Below, piece after piece: positions 26,205 to 35,029 of a DNA stretch of 64,000 nt. The translations under genes and the position numbers were made by a program. Each line of letters starts with the position of its first letter. Position 1 is the stretch's first letter. The DNA comes from Puniceicoccaceae bacterium (GTDB lineage: Bacteria > Verrucomicrobiota > Verrucomicrobiia > Opitutales > JAFGAQ01), in the NCBI GenBank assembly GCA_028285755.1, contig JANQOQ010000006.1:1030160-1094159 (forward strand), in the 5' to 3' direction. Below the pieces are notes generated by a model. That model searched no databases. It was not told where the DNA came from and was given only the letters and a program-made list of their open reading frames with translations.

Positions 26205-27206
26205 ATGCAAAAAATAACGACTTTATTCGCAACCTCATTGTCCCTGTTGCTCGCATTACAGAGCCTGGTTGCCCAGGAGGAGCCGGCTACAGTATGGGAA
26301 GATCCATTTGCCAACGGGATTGCCGCAAATGTCGAGGGCACGATCATTACATTTTCAGAAATCAGACGCGAGCTACGCCCGATTATCCCACAAATCATGC
26401 GTGAATCGCGAACACGCAATGAACTGTCTGAAAACCTGAATAGTTTCGCCAAGGATATTCTACAGAATATTATCGATCGCAAACTGATCGTAAAGGAATA
26501 CCACGAACAGGAAAAATTTAAAATACCCCAATCCTACATCGAAAATGATTTTGATGACCGCCTGATCAGCGACTTTGACAATGACCGGTCGCGCCTGCTG
26601 GAATATCTCCAAACCCAGGGTATGACTATTCGCGAATATCGCAGGGAGCTTCAGGAAAATCTGATCGTAAGTGTGATGCGCTCCCAGATGATGCGCAAAG
26701 TGGCAATGATCAGCCCTGAAAAAATCGAAGATTACTACATTGAAAATAAGATTCAGTTCTTCCAGGAAGAGCAGGTGCATCTTCGCCAAATCGTATTAAG
26801 GGCCCGCAGTGATGAGCAAATCGGCCTTACCACAGAAAGAGCCCGCAATATCATCTATGAGCTGCAGCAGGGAGCTCGCTTCGCCGAAATGGCAGCCGAA
26901 TACAGTGAAGACACCATGGCAGAACGTGGGGGAGACTGGGGCTGGATCGAGCGTTCCGATATCCGCGCAGAACTCGCCAATGTTGCCTTTCGTTTAGACA
27001 AAAAAGACTACACACGTGAGCCCATTGTCATGGGCAATCATGTATTCATCCTTTATGTGGAAGACCGCAAAGATGAGGGCATACAACCCCTCGATGAAGT
27101 GCGTGAAGTCATTGAAAACCGCATTCGTTCCTCACTCTCTCAGGAAGCCCAGCAACGTTGGGTGACCCGTTTGAGGGAAGATGCCTACATCAAGTACTTC
27201 ATCTAA
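26205..27206 (+). CDS. SurA-like periplasmic chaperone/peptidyl-prolyl isomerase
   Basis: 333 aa from the ATG at 26205; a GTG at 26181 within the mfd end is in frame but adds only eight polar residues before the signal peptide (LFATSLSLLLALQSLVAQ). The N-terminal SurA-N chaperone part (NVEGTIITFSEIRREL, IDRKLIVKEYHEQ) is followed by one parvulin domain (HLRQIVLRARSDEQ, GARFAEMAAEYSEDTMAERGGDWGWI, KKDYTREPIVMGNHVFILYVEDR). One parvulin unit instead of SurA's two. It probably escorts outer membrane proteins. Confidence 0.88.
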   Translation: MQKITTLFATSLSLLLALQSLVAQEEPATVWEDPFANGIAANVEGTIITFSEIRRELRPIIPQIMRESRTRNELSENLNSFAKDILQNIIDRKLIVKEYHEQEKFKIPQSYIENDFDDRLISDFDNDRSRLLEYLQTQGMTIREYRRELQENLIVSVMRSQMMRKVAMISPEKIEDYYIENKIQFFQEEQVHLRQIVLRARSDEQIGLTTERARNIIYELQQGARFAEMAAEYSEDTMAERGGDWGWIERSDIRAELANVAFRLDKKDYTREPIVMGNHVFILYVEDRKDEGIQPLDEVREVIENRIRSSLSQEAQQRWVTRLREDAYIKYFI

Positions 27207-27232
27207 TTGAAGTATTTTGAGAGGCAGCCTGA

Positions 27233-28024
27233 GTGATCCAAGCATTTGTCGAAGCTCTGCAGTCCTGGCAGCCCGAATGGGTATGGCTGTTACTGTTGAT
27301 AGCTGCATTTAGCAGCCTGCTACTGATGCTGCGCTTATTTGGCGCATGGGGAGTGACCCTATATATGTGTGTGGTGCTCATTGCTGCAAACCTGCACGTA
27401 TTAAAAGCGGTTAAATTCTCCCTGATGGAAAACCCCGTAGCCCTGGGAACCGTATTATTTGCAACCACATTTCTCAGCACCGATATACTCAACGAATACT
27501 ACGGGCCTAAATACGCGCGGCGTGCCGTATTGCTGGGCTTCACAGGCTTCATATTGTTTACCGGGATGATGCTTCTGGCCCTCGGCTTTCAACCTCTGTC
27601 TGAAAGCTATGCGGATACGGACTGGAGTTGGGCGATCGATTATCACAATCACTTAACCGCTATCTTTACACCCATACCGAGTATACTTTTAGCAGGTTTG
27701 ATCGCCTATATGGTGAGCCAGCTACTGGATATCTGGGTGTATCAGCGTATTCGTGAAAAAACCCAGGGGCGTTTCCGCTGGTTGCGCAATAATGCATCCA
27801 CCTGGATATCCGCTTTTGTAGATAACACCATCTTCAGCCTGCTTGCGTGGTATATACTGGCAGCCAACAAGCTCACTATGGATGTGATCTGGCAGACCTA
27901 TATTATTGGCACTTATTTTCTGCGTATTGGTGTCGCCCTACTCGATACGCCGATATTATACTTGGCTAAATACTGCTTACCGGCTGAAGATAAAGCACTT
28001 AAGCCGAATTCGCCAAGTTCATGA
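27233..28024 (+). CDS. VUT-family queuosine-precursor transporter (YhhQ-like)
   Basis: A 263-aa integral membrane protein with about six helices, starting at GTG 27233. The family marks are the long region LFATTFLSTDILNEYYGPKYARRAV, DNTIFSLLAWYI, and RIREKTQGRFRWLRNNASTWISAFVD. YhhQ proteins take up 7-deazaguanine queuosine precursors, preQ0/preQ1, and queuine in Chlamydia. The stop overlaps the tgt ATG by 4 bases (ATGA), so transporter and tRNA-modifying enzyme are coupled. See the finding on the TGT pocket. Confidence 0.9.
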   Translation: MIQAFVEALQSWQPEWVWLLLLIAAFSSLLLMLRLFGAWGVTLYMCVVLIAANLHVLKAVKFSLMENPVALGTVLFATTFLSTDILNEYYGPKYARRAVLLGFTGFILFTGMMLLALGFQPLSESYADTDWSWAIDYHNHLTAIFTPIPSILLAGLIAYMVSQLLDIWVYQRIREKTQGRFRWLRNNASTWISAFVDNTIFSLLAWYILAANKLTMDVIWQTYIIGTYFLRIGVALLDTPILYLAKYCLPAEDKALKPNSPSS

Positions 28025-29205
28025 ACTTACATCCCGATCTCTATTTTAAGATCACACACACCGCTGGAGATCAACACGCGCGCTCTGGTGTATTGAGCAC
28101 GCCCCATGGTGCAATTGAAACTCCCAATTTCATTTTTTGCGCAACCAAAGCCGCAATCAAAGGCCTGACCATGGATCAAATGCGTGAATGCGGTGCTCAG
28201 ATCGTTCTATCCAATACTTACCATCTGTTCTTGAATCCGGGAGGTGAATTCGTGGAAAGACAAGGAGGTCTCCATCGTATGACCGATTGGCACGGCCCCA
28301 TGCTCACGGATTCCGGCGGCTTTCAGATCTTCAGCCTCGGAAATGGTTGGGTGGCAGATGAGATCAAAGGCAAGCGATCACACAGTACCGAGAAAAAACT
28401 GCTCAAGATCACCGAAGAAGGTGCAGATTTTGTTTCCTACATCGATGGGACACGCCACCAGCTTAGCCCGGAAAAATCGATCGAAACCCAAATTCAGCTC
28501 GGTGCGGACCTGATCGTAGTGCTGGATGAATGCTCCCCTTATAACGTAAGCCGCGAGTATACCGCAAAATCCATGGCGATGAGCCACCGTTGGGAAAAAC
28601 GCAGCTATGAAGAGTATTTGCGCCGCACCGATGGTTCGCAGGGCCTCTATGGCATTGTCCAGGGCGGTGTATATGAGGATTTAAGACGCGAAAGCGCCGA
28701 ATTTGTAAATGAAGTGCCCTTCTTTGGGCAAGCGATCGGAGGCTGCCTCGGAGGCAGTAAAGAGGAAATGTACGAGGTGGTCCATATGGGTGCTCAGCAT
28801 CTGCGCAAGGACCGGCCTACGCACTTATTGGGAATAGGTGGCGTCGAAGACATTTGGAACGGCATCCACGAGGGCATCGATACCTTTGACTGTGTACACC
28901 CTACCCGGCTGGCACGGCATGGAGGAGCACTGATCAGGCCCGTGGAATGGGAGGGCAAAAGCTACATCAACCTGCGTAACGCACGTTTCAAAAACGACGA
29001 CTCACCACTGGATGAACGCTTACCCTGTAAAGCCTCTAGCTATTATTCGCGATCCTACATTCACTACCTGATTAGAGCCGGGGAGATGTTGGGCTATCAG
29101 CTACTCATCCAACACAATGTTTGTTTTATGATGGAGCTTATGAAAACAGTCAGAAATGCCATCCAAACAAACAGTATCGACTCAGAGGTTAAAAATTGGC
29201 TCTAG
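28021..29205 (+). CDS. tgt: tRNA-guanine transglycosylase with altered zinc site
   Basis: A 394-aa enzyme exchanging G34 of GUN-anticodon tRNAs for a queuosine base. Seen: LTDSGGFQIFSL (binding Asp), VLDECSPYN, GIVQGGVYEDLRRES, the nucleophile loop FDCVHPTRLARHG and RNARFKNDDSPLDE. Two features differ from usual bacterial enzymes. The base-pocket segment reads AIGGCLGGSKEE, with Gly where bacterial TGT has Val233 and Ser where it has Glu235. The zinc motif CxCxxC reads LPCKAS, keeping only its middle Cys and the distal His (LLIQHNV). The Gly is the eukaryotic, queuine-accepting type. It overlaps the transporter gene by 4 bases. Confidence 0.92.
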   Translation: MNLHPDLYFKITHTAGDQHARSGVLSTPHGAIETPNFIFCATKAAIKGLTMDQMRECGAQIVLSNTYHLFLNPGGEFVERQGGLHRMTDWHGPMLTDSGGFQIFSLGNGWVADEIKGKRSHSTEKKLLKITEEGADFVSYIDGTRHQLSPEKSIETQIQLGADLIVVLDECSPYNVSREYTAKSMAMSHRWEKRSYEEYLRRTDGSQGLYGIVQGGVYEDLRRESAEFVNEVPFFGQAIGGCLGGSKEEMYEVVHMGAQHLRKDRPTHLLGIGGVEDIWNGIHEGIDTFDCVHPTRLARHGGALIRPVEWEGKSYINLRNARFKNDDSPLDERLPCKASSYYSRSYIHYLIRAGEMLGYQLLIQHNVCFMMELMKTVRNAIQTNSIDSEVKNWL

Positions 29206-29269
29206 TACAATTAAACTTTGCGCTCTCAACGGATACGTGTAGCATTACCTCACCAATCATCTGATCGCT

Positions 29270-29806
29270 TTGTTAGAAAACATAACGCTTACCCCATTTA
29301 CTGAGTTATCTAAGGAAGAGGAGTTACTTGTACTCAAATGGAGGAACCATCCTAAAATCAAGCAATGGATGATCAATCAAAACACCATCTTTATAGAAGA
29401 GCATGGGCAATTTCTGGAGTCGTTAAAAGCTGACCGTACTAAGCAATATTTTCTGACAAAATACGATAACAAGAATATCGGAGTGATCGATTTCTACAAT
29501 ATTGAACCGAACGGTACTTATTGCTATTACGGATACTATCTCAATTTTGAACTGATCGGTTCTGCATACGGATTATTACTCGAGTATCTCGTTATCGAGT
29601 ATGGATTTGATCAACTCAAACGATCAAAACTAATTGCTGAAACAATGCACTCGAATACATCAGCGATAGAGCTCCATAAGCGATTCGGATTTATTGAAAC
29701 CACAACCAATCAGCGCGGTCTAATAGAAGCTTACATTACTCCCGATATATGGTCTCAGCATAAGCCCCATATTGAGCCTCTCATTAAACGGATTTTAGGT
29801 AAATGA
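29270..29806 (+). CDS. GNAT-family N-acetyltransferase, PseH-like
   Basis: A 178-aa protein starting at TTG (29270); an in-frame stop lies 30 bases upstream and no ATG is near. It resembles PseH, which acetylates an amino sugar on the way to pseudaminic acid: LKWRNHPKIKQWM, FIEEHGQFLESL, DNKNIGVIDFYNI, and the acetyl-CoA segment LLLEYLVIEYGFDQL, AIELHKRFGFIET. No pse biosynthesis genes are in the window, so the true substrate may be another amino sugar or a different amine. The stop overlaps the next ATG by 4 bases. AT-rich like its downstream neighbours. Confidence 0.78.
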   Translation: MLENITLTPFTELSKEEELLVLKWRNHPKIKQWMINQNTIFIEEHGQFLESLKADRTKQYFLTKYDNKNIGVIDFYNIEPNGTYCYYGYYLNFELIGSAYGLLLEYLVIEYGFDQLKRSKLIAETMHSNTSAIELHKRFGFIETTTNQRGLIEAYITPDIWSQHKPHIEPLIKRILGK

Positions 29807-31452
29807 AGCAAAGCATCTACATATTATCCAACGTGAATCTGGAAATGCTCCCCACGCTCAAATTACCGGGAAATGTGGAATCACAATTTAATTGGATTCA
29901 TGATGGATTTGAGACGCTGCTCCCTCAAATCCTAAGTGATCAACCCAGATTTTTATCACAAGAAGATGCGATTATATGGATACACTTTGATCCAAATGGA
30001 ATTAAAGGAGAAACTAAAAAGGAGGAACCGCTTCACCAATCACAAACAATTGATAATCAATTGCTAAGTATCATTCATAAACTCAATGACTGGCTATCAA
30101 AACTACCGGATTTACCATTCATTATTTCCGACTCCCTATTCCGGAATCAATCCGCTAGTGTCATCGAGCAAGCAGAATCAATATTAAGAAAACACACCAA
30201 CGCTTTTCAATTTGCATTCTGCAAATGGGTAGCAGCCCATAGTCAGCAATCTAGATTCGATCAGCGGCTCTGGGATATAGCAAAAATTCCGTATTCTCTG
30301 GATTTTCAGAGACTACTGAAGCAGGAGCTGGAAATTGCCGCCTGGAACCAACAAAACAAACCTAAAAAAGTGCTGCTTTTAGACTTTGATCGAACCCTAT
30401 GGCCTGGTACTTTAGATGAAGTAGGTGAATCGAATTCTGCTACGGATCTTTCCACAGAAAATCAAAGCCATTTTGCACATTTCCAACACAAAATCCTGGA
30501 ATTGAAAAACTGCGGAGTATTGCTCGTGCTTGTCTCTAAAAATGAAAAAGTACGCCTCAAATCCTATTTCGATAACAATAACTGGATGTCACTCCAATGG
30601 GAAGACTTCGTATTCCAGTCAGTAAATTGGAACGATAAGTCCATAAATATTCTAGAGCTTGAGAAAGCACTCTCAATAAGTATCGAAAGCATGCTGTTCA
30701 TAGATGATGATGCACGAGAACGTTATGCAGCCCAACAGGCACTACCCAGCCTTACCGTTGTCGATTTTCCAAAAAATTCAGCAGATTTAGGCGAATGGAT
30801 GAGTAACTACATATCACCCATGTTTTTCACGAATGATTCCATCACCGAGGAAGATCTACTACGCAGCCAATCTTACCGGAAACGAGCTCAGCGCGATCAG
30901 CAATCACATCACTTCAGTAACTACGAAGATTTTATAAACTCACTCAGCATTCAGCTAACTCTAGCACCAGCCCGGGATAAACACCATTCACGAATCATAC
31001 AGCTGAGCGAGCGAACCAACCAATTTAATCTTAATGGACAGATCATTGGTATAAACGAGCTTCAAGCCTTAGAAGATAGACCCCGGACATATTCGTGTAT
31101 AGCGCATTACAAGGATCATTTTGCGGATGAAGGAATCATTGGATATCTACGCTTCGAAATCAATGCGGATGATACTCTCACATTCACCCACTACTATTTA
31201 AGCTGCCGTATCCTGGAAAAGCGGGTGGAGCATGCACTATTAGTGGCAGCTACCTCGGAGATCCAACGAATAAATCCAGCTATTGAAAAATTGACGGTAA
31301 ACTTTCATGATACAGGACGCAATCAACGTATTCACGAATTTCTAGATCAAACAGGGTTATTATCGCAAAATACCGGCATTACAGATTTGTTGAAAATACT
31401 CAAAAAGCTGTGTTTGTATGAGTGTAAATATGACTTCGAAGGATATTATTGA
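29803..31452 (+). CDS. FkbH-like HAD-IIIC protein
   Basis: A 549-aa FkbH-like protein. The N-terminal about 185 residues are a divergent SGNH-like region. The HAD core has LLDFDRTLWPG with Asp194 and Asp196 (DxDxT), VLVSKNE, NWNDKSINI (motif III Lys) and LFIDDDARER (motif IV). The C-terminal GNAT-like part shows SERTNQFNLNGQ, DHFADEGIIGYLRFE, YLSCRILEKRVEHALL and FHDTGRNQ. FkbH proteins can dephosphorylate 1,3-bisphosphoglycerate and load glyceryl onto an ACP. An ACP gene overlaps its end by 35 bases, and the upstream acetyltransferase overlaps by 4, so the three are one unit. Confidence 0.9.
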   Translation: MKQSIYILSNVNLEMLPTLKLPGNVESQFNWIHDGFETLLPQILSDQPRFLSQEDAIIWIHFDPNGIKGETKKEEPLHQSQTIDNQLLSIIHKLNDWLSKLPDLPFIISDSLFRNQSASVIEQAESILRKHTNAFQFAFCKWVAAHSQQSRFDQRLWDIAKIPYSLDFQRLLKQELEIAAWNQQNKPKKVLLLDFDRTLWPGTLDEVGESNSATDLSTENQSHFAHFQHKILELKNCGVLLVLVSKNEKVRLKSYFDNNNWMSLQWEDFVFQSVNWNDKSINILELEKALSISIESMLFIDDDARERYAAQQALPSLTVVDFPKNSADLGEWMSNYISPMFFTNDSITEEDLLRSQSYRKRAQRDQQSHHFSNYEDFINSLSIQLTLAPARDKHHSRIIQLSERTNQFNLNGQIIGINELQALEDRPRTYSCIAHYKDHFADEGIIGYLRFEINADDTLTFTHYYLSCRILEKRVEHALLVAATSEIQRINPAIEKLTVNFHDTGRNQRIHEFLDQTGLLSQNTGITDLLKILKKLCLYECKYDFEGYY

Positions 31453-31684
31453 GAAACAGGTCATAAGCACTCTGGAAGTGTTACTTTCGATGGAGAGAGG
31501 ACGTTTAACGGTACATACTCAACGGACAGAGATTGCTGAGTGGGATTCCATTAAGCAGTTGGAGATCATGCTTGAACTTGAAAAGCAATTTTCAGTGCGA
31601 TTCTCCGCTCCTGAAATCACCGAAAATCGTGAAATTCAGCAAATTTTGGAGCTCATCTACAAAAAAACCTCTAAAATTTCGTAA
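31418..31684 (+). CDS. Acyl carrier protein
   Basis: An 88-aa ACP. The phosphopantetheine site is in EWDSIKQLEIMLELEKQF (the DS(I/L) motif, Ser about residue 44). The fold has the usual helices: DIIEKQVISTLEVLL, then a long loop, then helix 2 at the serine and helices 3-4 (APEITENREIQQILELI). The ATG at 31418 lies inside the FkbH gene in another frame; an ATG at 31430 is an alternative. The 35-base overlap implies coupled translation at a fixed ratio with FkbH, its likely loading enzyme. Confidence 0.9.
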   Translation: MSVNMTSKDIIEKQVISTLEVLLSMERGRLTVHTQRTEIAEWDSIKQLEIMLELEKQFSVRFSAPEITENREIQQILELIYKKTSKIS

Positions 31685-31734
31685 AACGGTTACAATAATT
31701 AAGTTAACTCACATGCGGGCGATATAGAAACCGC

Positions 31735-33639
31735 ATGAGCACAAACTATTTTGTAGGCCGTGAGTCTGAACTAAAGCAGCTCGATCAGTCCTTATTTAAT
31801 GGAGCCCCTAAGGCTACCGAGTTAAATTGTGTTCTGATATCCGGTAGGCAAGGCATTGGTAAGACTGAATTGCTCAAACAATTTACTCAAAATTTGGAAC
31901 AAGAGTCCAAGCATACAATCTGGTTTCACCCCGAATCGAATACAGGCTACAACCAACTCCACACCTTTTACAGCGCTGTAGTAAAATCGGCCAAAACAAA
32001 TTATCAGCCTCTGGAATCCTATGTAGAAAAGCTCATTCTCGAAAGTGAGGAATTTAATGTAACTCGTGGAGAAACCGAATCTCCCGAATCCTTCTGGAAA
32101 GGCAAATTTGAAAATTATCTACTACCGGCAGGTGCATCTACGCAGATTCAAGACCTACTCGATGATGTACACTTCATATTTATATTGGACGACTTTGCGA
32201 ACGTACCACGCTCTATTTTAAAGAGTTTCGCTGATTTCATTAAGCATCTAACTGCACATAAAATAGGCAGACAGCAAGTAGGTCTCATCTTAAGTTCCGA
32301 AAGTTACCAATCGGATACCTTAATGGAACTGGATTTAAACGATACTCAAAAATATCACGAAATTAAGCTTGCTCCATTTACGCAGCAGGAGTGTGAGCAA
32401 TTGCTCGATTCTGAAGACTTTGAGCAACACATCATCGATAAAGTTTTCGAACAAACGCTGGGACATCCGGCAGACATCGTAGCATGTATCAATGACCAAA
32501 AGATGAGAAGTGAAAACCAGGAAGCGATTCTCAATCGCGGCAGCAATCTCGTTTCACAATACAGTGATATTGAGAGAAAATGGCTCTACTGGGCAGCAAT
32601 CGCTAAAGTATGCAAAAAGGAAATTATTGGGATATTTGCAGATAACGATGAACAAAATGACTGCCTGAACTGGATCCGCTCAAAGCACCCTACCCTTTTT
32701 GAAAACACGATCGAGGGCTATCGGCTTAACCGGGATTTGCGTAAAGCCGTTATAGCCTACTTGGAACAAAAAGAACCTGAATTCTATATCAGGCTAAAAC
32801 AAAAAATGGATAACTACCAATCAGTGTGTATGATTATTCCCAGTGAAAAGCACCGAAAAGCGCTATCCATATTAATGAGCTTCAATGTCTTTGAGATTAG
32901 CGTTATCAAAAAAGTATTTAATGAGGAGATTTCCCAATCTATTATCAATCTCATTGACGAAAAACCCGACTATTTTCGCAAAAGCAAGAATCTCATTCGC
33001 ATGTCCTCCAATGTTCGCAACGCGATCATTCAATACAATGAGCTTCTCCCCCAAGATCCGACCGTCCCTTATAAATCGAGAATAGCCCACTATTGGGAAC
33101 AAAAGGAAGCCAAGCTTAACCAACAGCTGGTTGATCTTGAAAAAGATATCAAAGAGAGTAGCGAACAAACCAATAAGCTTAATAATTCCATTGTTAATAT
33201 CGAAAAGGAAATATCCCGTATTAAGTCGCTATCGAAAAAAGCCACCCCAATCATCCCAAAGCATACGGCACCCACTCATTACTCTCTGAGTGGAGTCATC
33301 GGGATTGTAACCTTTCAGGTGATCGGCGTCATCCTACTCTATATAGGTATTCTTTATTATGAAGATATTTCACTGACCTATATTGGCCTTGCCGCTATCT
33401 GTATACTCGCGGGATTTATTTTTAGCCCCGGAAAACATGAGCAAAAAGTCAAAGAAGCACTCGAAGTAGGTAACATTTTTGAAAGCGAACAAAAATTTGG
33501 AAAACTCATCCATAATCTGGAAGTAGACCGTAATTCGCTTGTGCACATGCAAAATAAAGAAAATAGTAGCATCCGTAGCCATCAGCAAACGATCCAAAAA
33601 ATACAGGAAGAACTTAAACAACCTTACCTAATGGATTAA
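31735..33639 (+). CDS. Membrane-anchored STAND-like P-loop NTPase, unknown function
   Basis: A 634-aa protein. It opens NYFVGRESELKQLDQSL, like ORC/STAND NTPases, with Walker A GRQGIGKT (37-44) and Walker B FIFILDD (147-153). A helical/winged-helix-like part runs to about 450 (IERKWLYWAAIAKVCKKEIIGIFA). Then come a coiled coil (about 452-502), two hydrophobic helices (about 519-562) and a second coiled coil (about 582-629). No TPR, WD40 or known effector domain is seen. The membrane topology suggests a sensor or scaffold rather than a soluble regulator. It begins 50 bases after the ACP and is followed 9 bases later by an HDOD gene. Confidence 0.75.
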   Translation: MSTNYFVGRESELKQLDQSLFNGAPKATELNCVLISGRQGIGKTELLKQFTQNLEQESKHTIWFHPESNTGYNQLHTFYSAVVKSAKTNYQPLESYVEKLILESEEFNVTRGETESPESFWKGKFENYLLPAGASTQIQDLLDDVHFIFILDDFANVPRSILKSFADFIKHLTAHKIGRQQVGLILSSESYQSDTLMELDLNDTQKYHEIKLAPFTQQECEQLLDSEDFEQHIIDKVFEQTLGHPADIVACINDQKMRSENQEAILNRGSNLVSQYSDIERKWLYWAAIAKVCKKEIIGIFADNDEQNDCLNWIRSKHPTLFENTIEGYRLNRDLRKAVIAYLEQKEPEFYIRLKQKMDNYQSVCMIIPSEKHRKALSILMSFNVFEISVIKKVFNEEISQSIINLIDEKPDYFRKSKNLIRMSSNVRNAIIQYNELLPQDPTVPYKSRIAHYWEQKEAKLNQQLVDLEKDIKESSEQTNKLNNSIVNIEKEISRIKSLSKKATPIIPKHTAPTHYSLSGVIGIVTFQVIGVILLYIGILYYEDISLTYIGLAAICILAGFIFSPGKHEQKVKEALEVGNIFESEQKFGKLIHNLEVDRNSLVHMQNKENSSIRSHQQTIQKIQEELKQPYLMD

Positions 33640-33648
33640 GTCTGCATA

Positions 33649-34566
33649 ATGTCTGTCGATTGCTATAATATGCCTATTGAAGATTCCAAGATTATTCGAG
33701 CGATCGAAGCCAGTCCTAAGCTGGGATCTCTGCGCAGGATCAACCAGACCTTCCAAAATCTGGCCAGCGCAGACGGTGATCTCACGGGGCAAGTCGCTGA
33801 GGTAATCCGGCGAGATCCTTCGCTCACTTCACGGTTATTGAAGATCGTAAATTCTGTCTTCTACGGGTTTGCCACCAAGATCGATAATATCGAAGACGCA
33901 GTTTTCTATCTGGGCACCAAGCAGATTCGCCAAATGGCCATGGCGACTCCTGTCCTTGAAGATATGCAGCAATTTGGAGGTGAAGGCATTAAGCTCGATT
34001 GGACTTTCTTTTGGCAGCAATGCATCGGCTGCGCGATCATGACTCGTGAGATCCTGAGTTTTACAGATCATCCGGCCCATGGAGACTCCGATTACATCTC
34101 AGGTCTGATCTACGGAATCGGCAACATAATCGCATTGTCCGCATTTCCCGAAGAGATGCGCGATATCCTCGTCCAAAGACCACAGACAGAAGAACAATTG
34201 GTTGACCTACAGCAACAGGTGATCGGCTGGGATCACTGCAAAATTGCAGGCCACTACCTCAAACATAACAAAATTTCAGATGATATTAGTATCCCCATCG
34301 CCAAGCAGAATGAGCCGGAGCTCGCAGGTGAAGAACAACACATTCCCACCCTTGCACTCAACTTAGCCAAACGAATGATCGGCCAACTCGATAAACCGGG
34401 TAAAGCGATTCGTGTTATGCCTCCTCCTGCAGATTCGGATTGGGAACAAGCGCCCGAACTCAGGTTTTTGTTTGATCCCGAGTCTACGCGCAGTGCACTT
34501 TCTATCGCATCCCTAAAATATTCATTGAATCAGTTACCTGACATGCTAAAAAGTTTCCTGGATTAG
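33649..34566 (+). CDS. HDOD domain protein
   Basis: A 305-aa signalling protein dominated by one HDOD domain. Typical segments: SPKLGSLRRINQTFQNLAS, VAEVIRRDPSLTSRLLKIVNSVFYG, IEDAVFYLGTKQIRQMAM, and the GLIYGIGNIIAL and WDHCKIAGHYL region near the end. HDOD lacks the catalytic His-Asp of HD hydrolases and usually acts in signal transduction. There is no GGDEF or other output domain here. It lies in the same run as the STAND-like gene (9 bases before) and the GGCT-like gene (7 bases after). Confidence 0.88.
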   Translation: MSVDCYNMPIEDSKIIRAIEASPKLGSLRRINQTFQNLASADGDLTGQVAEVIRRDPSLTSRLLKIVNSVFYGFATKIDNIEDAVFYLGTKQIRQMAMATPVLEDMQQFGGEGIKLDWTFFWQQCIGCAIMTREILSFTDHPAHGDSDYISGLIYGIGNIIALSAFPEEMRDILVQRPQTEEQLVDLQQQVIGWDHCKIAGHYLKHNKISDDISIPIAKQNEPELAGEEQHIPTLALNLAKRMIGQLDKPGKAIRVMPPPADSDWEQAPELRFLFDPESTRSALSIASLKYSLNQLPDMLKSFLD

Positions 34567-34573
34567 GAACTGC

Positions 34574-34978
34574 ATGGAAAGTCGCTATTTATTTGTATAC
34601 GGCACGCTCAGGTGCGGCAGCACGCACCCACTGAGTAAAACGCTTTCGGAGGATGCGGATTGGCTCGGCAAAGCAACTATCCAGGGTAAACTCTACCGCA
34701 TCTCATGGTATCCCGGCCTCACCCTATCTACGAATACTGAAGACTTGGTCATAGGTGATTTGTATCAGTTCGATCCTGCTTCCAGTCTGATTACCCAGCT
34801 GGATGCTTTTGAAGGCTATAACCCATCCAAACCCGTTCATACTCAGGAATATCGCCGCGAAGTTCACCCCGTAGCTGTGGAAGGTGCAACCGACTCAATT
34901 TTGGCATGGGTATACCTATATAACCCATCCGTAGATCAACTGGCTATCATCCCCTCGGGTGATTTTCTGAAAGCATAA
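34574..34978 (+). CDS. Gamma-glutamylcyclotransferase-family (GGCT-like) protein
   Basis: A 134-aa protein of the AIG2/GGCT fold: LFVYGTLRCGSTHPLS at the substrate loop, LYRISWYPGLTLS, IGDLYQFDPASSLITQLDAFEGY with the catalytic Glu. These proteins cyclise gamma-glutamyl amides or act on related peptides; the substrate here is unknown. It is the last gene before a strong terminator. Confidence 0.87.
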   Translation: MESRYLFVYGTLRCGSTHPLSKTLSEDADWLGKATIQGKLYRISWYPGLTLSTNTEDLVIGDLYQFDPASSLITQLDAFEGYNPSKPVHTQEYRREVHPVAVEGATDSILAWVYLYNPSVDQLAIIPSGDFLKA

Positions 34979-34979
34979 A

Positions 34980-35005
34980 AAAAGCCTTCCGGCAGGAAGG
35001 CTTTT
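34980..35005. terminator. Bidirectional rho-independent terminator between GGCT-like gene and glnA
   Basis: GCCTTCC (34984-34990) and GGAAGGC (34995-35001) form the core stem with a GGCA loop. Four As before and four Ts after (34980-34983, 35002-35005) extend it, so it can end transcription from either side. Confidence 0.85.
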
Positions 35006-35029
35006 GAAAAGGAACGTGATTTGAAAACG

